Below, piece by piece: positions 41,839 through 46,486 of a stretch of DNA of 46,486 nt. The notes under the pieces are model-generated. The model was given only the letters and a program-made list of their open reading frames with translations. It was not told the DNA's origin and did no database searches. Every line of letters begins with the position of its first letter. Positions within the stretch are counted from its first letter, which is position 1. Origin of the DNA: Bacteroidales bacterium (GTDB lineage: Bacteria > Bacteroidota > Bacteroidia > Bacteroidales > JAAYJT01); NCBI GenBank assembly GCA_014860575.1, contig JACZJK010000010.1, positions 1 through 46,486 of the forward strand, given 5' to 3'. Position numbers and translations under genes: made by a program.

Positions 41839-44202
41839 CTAAAACTCGATTTTATAACCAATTGACGGGATGGGCATTTTCATTTGGTCAATGATCACAT
41901 CTTTGCTAATGAGATCATAGAAAGGATCGGAATAATCAGGTTGCATCAGTGCATTTTTAACCATGAGCGTCCATACCCCTGTATATCTTGTTTTGTTTAC
42001 CCGGTAACTGATCGTAAAGTCAACTCCGGTGGAGGTGGGGAACTGACTAGCACACATCTGCGCAACATCAGGCTTGTACATTTTGGCAGCTATGGATTCG
42101 TCATACAGCGCGGGTGTGTAACGCAAACCTCCCATATAGGTAACTTTTGCACTAATGCTAAGGATATTTCTGTCGTTCAGCATCCATTCTTTTCCGGCGA
42201 GCAGGTTCACAACATGGCCCCTGTTAAAACGGGTGCTGTATTTTTTGCCATCACCCCCAACATACTTTGAGTCAAAGAGGGAGGCTGTGAAAAGGTAGTA
42301 ATAGCCGTCTTTCAAAAACCGCTCAAGGGTTATATCAATACCGTAATTTGTTCCGGTTCCGGTGTTTTCCAGTTTTTTATTGATTGCCCAATCAGAGGTA
42401 ATATTGATAATTGAAAATGAACTATTCGGTATTACAGGAATATCCAACAATAACTGGTAGTAGGGTTCAATTTTTATGCGCATCACATCACACACTTTTC
42501 GGCTATATCCCAGAACGATATGATGAGATTTCATAAAATCAAGTCCTTTGTTCGGCATATCAACGATGCCATCTTCAGTGGTTTGAGAATAATAAGTGCG
42601 CAGTTCTTCCATTTGAGAATGCAAACCGTAGGCAATACTCAATTCGTCATTTTCAGTCAGGTTCAGATTAAATCCCAGGCGTGGTTCAAAAGTAATTTTG
42701 TCGTTTACGTTAAGATACATTGAGTGAAAACCGACATTGGTTGAAAGATTAGGCAAAAGCTCAATTCTGAATTGCGAGAAAAACTGTGTTGAGAAGCCCG
42801 TTCCGCTGTTATCTACGAATGTAATCATCTCTTCAGGATTGTCCCGGAATGCTTTTCTCAGCGTGTTGTCGAAGAAGAGACTGTTAACGGTAATTCCACT
42901 GCGTGAACTGATTCGTTGGTTAAACTTGTGGTTCACAATAGAGCGGAGCGTGTACTTACCTTCAGTACTTTTTATGTAATCGGTAGGTAAAAGCACAAGA
43001 TCCATAGTAAGTTCCTTTTTGTCGAGGCCGTACCTCATTCCATCTGCGCTCAGTGTGGTATGAACAAAAGTTTTAGAACCCAATGAGATGCGATGTGAAA
43101 GGCCAATCGCGCCAAAACGATTGTAGTATTTCTGATTCATCCGGCTGATATCGTTTTCCCATTTTGTTGAATCGCTTTCCTCGGTTTTATTGTTGATATC
43201 ATGAGCGCCCAGTGCCCAGAATGAGAAAGTGCCGACTTTTTCAGTTGGAAAATCCATTTTGAAACTCAAATCCTGATAGGTAGGGAGGTTTGGGAAATTC
43301 AACAATGGCCCAAGAATACCGAGGGTTGAATAGCGGTAATTGAAAAGGTAGGTTGCTTTCCCGCCTTTTACAAAAGGTCCTTCGGCAGAGAAATCCGTTC
43401 CAATCAAACTGATTCCCGCCGTATATTCTCGCTTTTCAGAGTTCCCGGTTCGCATTTTAATATCAAACACACCCGAACTGGCATTGCCATACTCTGCCGG
43501 AAATGCGCCTGTGAAAAAGTCGGAATTCCTGAGCATCTGATTGCTCAGCACTGTGAAACCGCCACCTCCGATAAAATCAACATTCGGGAAGTGAAAAGCG
43601 GCGGGAATATCAAGCCCTTCAAAACGCCATAGCACTCCTCTGGGCGAATTTCCCCTGATGATGATAGCATTGCTGGTGGTTTGGGTGGTGGTGACCCCGG
43701 CAAATGAGGCTGCCAGTCGGGCGGGATCATCCATTCCTCCTGCATAGCGACTGGTTTCTTCAACGCTGAATGTCCGTGCACTCAATGTTGCCATTGAATT
43801 TACGGGTTTATCCTTGCTTGTATTGGCCCTGACCACCACTTCGCCAAGTGATAAGGAGGATTCTTTCAGTTCGATTTTCAACACAACCTCTTTGCCTGAA
43901 CCAACCAATACTTCGGAAAGCGTAAACGGTTCGTAACCAACATAAGTAGCTTTGAAATTGTGACGCCCAAGCGGTACAGCATCAAAGCGGAAATTGCCAT
44001 CAGCATCGGCAATGGTTCCTGTCAATGGATCTGTGCCTTCAACAATGATTGTGGCTCCGATTAGGGGAGCTTTTGTATCAGCATCAATTATTTCGCCTCT
44101 GACTGTTTGTTTAAGAACACTTTGCGAAAAAGCACTAAAAGAGTTAAAAGCCAGGATCATAATCAAGAAGATGATCTTGCCTGTGGTTTGTTTTGTTTTC
44201 AT
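41839..44202 (-). CDS. TonB-dependent receptor with carboxypeptidase-like N-terminal domain
   Basis: A 787-residue outer-membrane receptor of the SusC-like/TonB-dependent type. A signal peptide (GKIIFLIMILAFNSFSAFSQ) leads to a CarboxypepD_reg-like domain (VRGEIIDADTKAPLIGATIIVEGT, DADGNFRFDAVPLGRHNFKATYVGYEPFTL). The plug domain has RTFSVEETSRYAGGMDDPARLAASFAGVTTTQTTSNAIIIRGNSPRGVLWRFEGLDIPA. The barrel fills the rest and ends IPSIGYKIEF. No SusD partner is adjacent. The 13-codon-longer frame opening at 44241 is less likely than ATG 44202, which gives the signal peptide. A promoter lies at 44239-44270. The transported substrate is unknown. Confidence 0.88.
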   Translation of the reverse strand: MKTKQTTGKIIFLIMILAFNSFSAFSQSVLKQTVRGEIIDADTKAPLIGATIIVEGTDPLTGTIADADGNFRFDAVPLGRHNFKATYVGYEPFTLSEVLVGSGKEVVLKIELKESSLSLGEVVVRANTSKDKPVNSMATLSARTFSVEETSRYAGGMDDPARLAASFAGVTTTQTTSNAIIIRGNSPRGVLWRFEGLDIPAAFHFPNVDFIGGGGFTVLSNQMLRNSDFFTGAFPAEYGNASSGVFDIKMRTGNSEKREYTAGISLIGTDFSAEGPFVKGGKATYLFNYRYSTLGILGPLLNFPNLPTYQDLSFKMDFPTEKVGTFSFWALGAHDINNKTEESDSTKWENDISRMNQKYYNRFGAIGLSHRISLGSKTFVHTTLSADGMRYGLDKKELTMDLVLLPTDYIKSTEGKYTLRSIVNHKFNQRISSRSGITVNSLFFDNTLRKAFRDNPEEMITFVDNSGTGFSTQFFSQFRIELLPNLSTNVGFHSMYLNVNDKITFEPRLGFNLNLTENDELSIAYGLHSQMEELRTYYSQTTEDGIVDMPNKGLDFMKSHHIVLGYSRKVCDVMRIKIEPYYQLLLDIPVIPNSSFSIINITSDWAINKKLENTGTGTNYGIDITLERFLKDGYYYLFTASLFDSKYVGGDGKKYSTRFNRGHVVNLLAGKEWMLNDRNILSISAKVTYMGGLRYTPALYDESIAAKMYKPDVAQMCASQFPTSTGVDFTISYRVNKTRYTGVWTLMVKNALMQPDYSDPFYDLISKDVIIDQMKMPIPSIGYKIEF

Positions 44203-44238
44203 TGTAATAATGGGTAGGTATTTGTTAAAAATTCGATG

Positions 44239-44270
44239 CAAAAGTAGAGGCTACCCATTCGCCGGTAAAA
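44239..44270 (-). promoter_or_regulatory. Promoter of the TonB receptor
   Basis: On the minus strand TTTT (44270-44267), a 20-base spacer and TACTTTTG (44246-44239) match the Bacteroidota consensus closely (three of four at -33). The ATG at 44202 follows after about 30 bases. The rest of 44271-44521 shows no gene or clear element. Confidence 0.5.
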
Positions 44271-44521
44271 GTGATGTTGGTGGAAGCGCGGTTCTGCAAG
44301 CTGAAAGTGTATTTTCTCTTGCTGAAGGAGTGTTGGCTGCGAATATTTTACTGAAACCAGATTTCACAATCCAATGAATGATAGGAATGCATGGAAGGAA
44401 TAAGCAAGCTGAAAGGATCAGCTAAAAAGTATCAGTTCTTAGGGTTTTGGGAAATGATAGAGAAGACTCAGTATTTGTAGTTCCAACTTATAATGATCCA
44501 ACGTTTGCACTTGCTGCAAAA

Positions 44522-45550
44522 CTAATATTTCCATTTATTTGCCAGATACACCAGCGACAACATTACCGGAACTTCTACCAGCACACCAACGACCGTTACG
44601 AGCGCAGCAGGTGATTGTAATCCGAAAAGTGCAATGGCTACGGCAACAGCCAATTCAAAGAAATTGCTTGCGCCAATCATGGCTGCTGGAGCGCAAACAT
44701 TATGTCTTAGCTTCAGCCATCGTCCTCCGAACCAGGCCAGGAAAAAGATAAAATAGGTTTGGATAACAAGAGGAACCGCTGCAAGAAGGATAATAAGCGG
44801 ATTGTTGATGATATTTTGCCCCTGGAAAGCAAAAAGCAATACAAGCGTTACTAGCAATGCAATGATACTAACAGGTTTTAACTTCGGCAAAAATGTGTTT
44901 TTGAACCATTCCTCACCGCGCGATTTTAAAAGGATGCGCTGTGTAATCACACCTGCAACCAAAGGAACGACAACAAAAATGACTACACTGGCTACCAGCG
45001 TGTCATATGGGATAACAACATCCGTGATTCCTAGAAGCAGGCCAACGATAGGAACGAATGCTACAAGAATGATCAAATCATTCACAGAAACCTGAACCAA
45101 CGTATAGTTAGGATCGCCATCAACAAGGTAGGACCATACAAACACCATAGCAGTGCACGGGGCGGCTCCCAAAATAATGGCGCCGGCAATGTATTCGCCG
45201 GCCAGTGCCGGATCAATCCAGGCTGCATACAATTTTGAGAAAAATATCCATGCAAAAAAAGCCATCGTAAATGGTTTGATCAGCCAGTTGATGACTACTG
45301 TCCAAACTATGCCTTTTGGTTTTCTCCTTATTTGTTTGAGGCTGGTGAAATCAACCTGCAGCATCATGGGGTAAATCATCAGCCATATAAGAACCGCAAC
45401 AGGAATGTTGACTTTGGCAATTTCCAGGCTGCTGATTGCATCGATACTATCACCGGCAAAATGCCCGATGCCAATTCCGGCCAATATTCCCAGTGCAACC
45501 CAGAGGGTCAGGTATTTTTCAAATACCCCAATGGTTTTCTTTTCGGTCAT
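44522..45550 (-). CDS. acr3: Arsenite efflux permease ACR3
   Basis: A 342-residue inner-membrane arsenite exporter of the ACR3 family with ten helices. Signatures: [20 protein letters not shown] at the N-terminus, [15 protein letters not shown], the conserved cysteine in [34 protein letters not shown] and the C-terminal [19 protein letters not shown]. It extrudes As(III) using the membrane potential. arsM lies upstream on the same strand, 151 bases away across a repeat-bearing spacer, so the two probably form an arsenic resistance unit; the rest may lie beyond the window edge. Confidence 0.95.
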   Translation of the reverse strand: MTEKKTIGVFEKYLTLWVALGILAGIGIGHFAGDSIDAISSLEIAKVNIPVAVLIWLMIYPMMLQVDFTSLKQIRRKPKGIVWTVVINWLIKPFTMAFFAWIFFSKLYAAWIDPALAGEYIAGAIILGAAPCTAMVFVWSYLVDGDPNYTLVQVSVNDLIILVAFVPIVGLLLGITDVVIPYDTLVASVVIFVVVPLVAGVITQRILLKSRGEEWFKNTFLPKLKPVSIIALLVTLVLLFAFQGQNIINNPLIILLAAVPLVIQTYFIFFLAWFGGRWLKLRHNVCAPAAMIGASNFFELAVAVAIALFGLQSPAALVTVVGVLVEVPVMLSLVYLANKWKY

Positions 45551-45600
45551 GATGGTTCAGCTTACAAATGATGGTCTCGGATATTTTGAATTTTGTATCT

Positions 45601-45680
45601 TGTCATCCTGAACGTAGTGAAGGATCTGTACTTGTCTGTAAATTAGATTCTTCTCCGCCGCGGCGGAGAAGAATGACAAA
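45601..45680. repeat. Dispersed Bacteroidota-type repeat with a 28-bp perfect palindrome
   Basis: TGTCATCCTGAACGTAGTGA and AGGATCTGTAC (45601-45631) is a widely seen Bacteroidota intergenic sequence type. It is followed by a perfect 28-base palindrome at 45647-45674 built on TCTCCGCCGCGGCGGAGA. The ends (TTGTCAT and AATGACAA) are near-complementary. The same 14-base core is at 17098-17111. It lies between arsM and acr3. Confidence 0.75.
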
Positions 45681-45701
45681 TAACAATCACCTGACTAGTT
45701 T

Positions 45702-46486
45702 TTATAAAGGTCTTTCTGCATAAACAGTAATACTTTTAATGCCTTTGTTACTGGTTTTGTAGTCGAACAGTTCTGCATTACTAATGTACTCAAGTAGTAT
45801 TTCATCAGGAACATGAATAGGTTTCACAGCAGCAATTCTGATGTTGGTAAACCCGTTTTCTTCAATCAATTTCATGTAATCTTCGGCGGGCAATGCTCCG
45901 GAAATACAACCGGCATACATTTCAGCCACATATTTTAATACATCTGGCAATTCACCTTCAAGCACCACATCGCTAATGCAGAAATGGCCACCGGGTTTTA
46001 GAATCCTGAAAATCTCACTGAAGGCTTTTTGCTTGTCGGGAACCAGGTTCAGTACACAATTGCTTACAACCACGTCTGCAATAGTGCTATTGAGTGGCAT
46101 GTCTTCAATATCGCCCTGAATAAATTCCACGTTTGTGTAATCCATTTTCAGTGCATTCTTGTTAGCTTTGGCCAACATATCATCCGAAAAATCCAGACCT
46201 ATTACCCTGCCATTTTCGCCAACTAATGCCCTTGCAACAAAGCAATCATTGCCTGCACCCGAACCCAGATCAACAACAGTGTCGCCCGGTTTGATATCCG
46301 AATGTTGTGTAGGAATGCCACAGCCTAAACCAAGATCGGCATCGGGTTCATAGCCTTCAAGGTGTTCATAACTATCGCTGAAGGTTGTGAAATCGTCAGC
46401 GCATCCGCCTCCACAGCAGCTTTCGGGGTTCTTATCACTGTGGCGTGCAATGTGGCTATATTTCTCTTTAACTACTTCTTTTATAG
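45702..46486 (-). CDS. arsM: Arsenite methyltransferase ArsM (partial, 5' end outside window)
   Basis: An S-adenosylmethionine-dependent enzyme that methylates As(III). The frame is open from the window edge; reading from 46484 gives IKEVVKEKYSHIARH, the cysteine block ESCCGGGCADD, GYEPDADLGLGCGIPTQHSDI, the SAM-binding VVDLGSGAGNDCFVA and GENGRVIGLDFSDDML. Further in are YTNVEFIQGDIEDMPL, the conserved cysteine in VVSNCVLNL and YAGCISGA. The cysteines at the N-terminus, NCVLNL and AGCISGA match the As-binding cysteines of ArsM. Only the first few residues are missing. ATG 46178 is internal. It is upstream of acr3 in an arsenic unit. Confidence 0.92.
   Translation of the reverse strand, partial: IKEVVKEKYSHIARHSDKNPESCCGGGCADDFTTFSDSYEHLEGYEPDADLGLGCGIPTQHSDIKPGDTVVDLGSGAGNDCFVARALVGENGRVIGLDFSDDMLAKANKNALKMDYTNVEFIQGDIEDMPLNSTIADVVVSNCVLNLVPDKQKAFSEIFRILKPGGHFCISDVVLEGELPDVLKYVAEMYAGCISGALPAEDYMKLIEENGFTNIRIAAVKPIHVPDEILLEYISNAELFDYKTSNKGIKSITVYAERPL

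Overview
The window reads as chromosome from a member of the Bacteroidota, probably Bacteroidales-like. The signs are a recO-porZ pair (PorZ belongs to the type IX secretion system), secreted proteins with type IX C-terminal sorting tails, a SusC-like TonB receptor with an N-terminal carboxypeptidase-like domain, a periplasmic beta-propeller histidine kinase, and -7 promoter boxes of the form TAnnTTTG with few Shine-Dalgarno sequences. No rRNA, tRNA, CRISPR array, transposase or phage gene was seen.

Layout. 173-3218 (minus): recO and porZ. 3354-6470: a large YfhO-like membrane protein. 6572-7276: a lipoprotein. 7564-15870 (plus): a compact electron-transfer operon with a five-helix cytochrome b-like protein, a membrane-anchored Fe-S/flavin oxidoreductase, a 20-haem c-type cytochrome, a 37-haem c-type cytochrome built on an exact 224-residue repeat, and an outer-membrane beta-barrel. 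Together they could carry electrons from the cytoplasm across the periplasm and possibly through the outer membrane. 15871-17323: repeat-rich intergenic DNA around a small barrel gene. 17324-19592: a fasciclin protein and an ABC-2 transporter. 19816-23523: a propeller histidine kinase and its LuxR-type regulator. 23626-25269: a secreted protein of unknown function. 25633-26580: an AT-rich DUF4062 gene, probably acquired. 26792-28397: a GtrB-like glycosyltransferase and an HMA/AraC regulator. 28729-30246: a small secreted protein and a DUF1624-like acyltransferase.

30415-38308 (plus) is a second unusual cluster: a type IX-exported protein, a PqqD-like peptide-recognition protein, an ATP-grasp ligase, a fold-III PLP decarboxylase, a urea-transporter/M23-peptidase fusion, a TPR/outer-membrane barrel protein and a TPR protein. 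Four of the six junctions overlap or are only 10 bases apart. It looks like a biosynthesis and envelope/export system whose product I cannot name.

38319-39140 is a fluoride-resistance unit: promoter box, fluoride riboswitch, crcB and a DUF190 gene. 39200-40509 (minus) holds a secreted endonuclease I and a zinc-ribbon protein. 40652-44202 (minus) holds an alpha/beta hydrolase and a TonB-dependent receptor. 44522-46486 (minus) is an arsenic unit, acr3 and arsM, with arsM cut by the window edge.

The spacers carry several kinds of dispersed Bacteroidota-type repeats and palindromes. One of them looks like a decayed copy of the 5' end of the 16208-16864 barrel gene.
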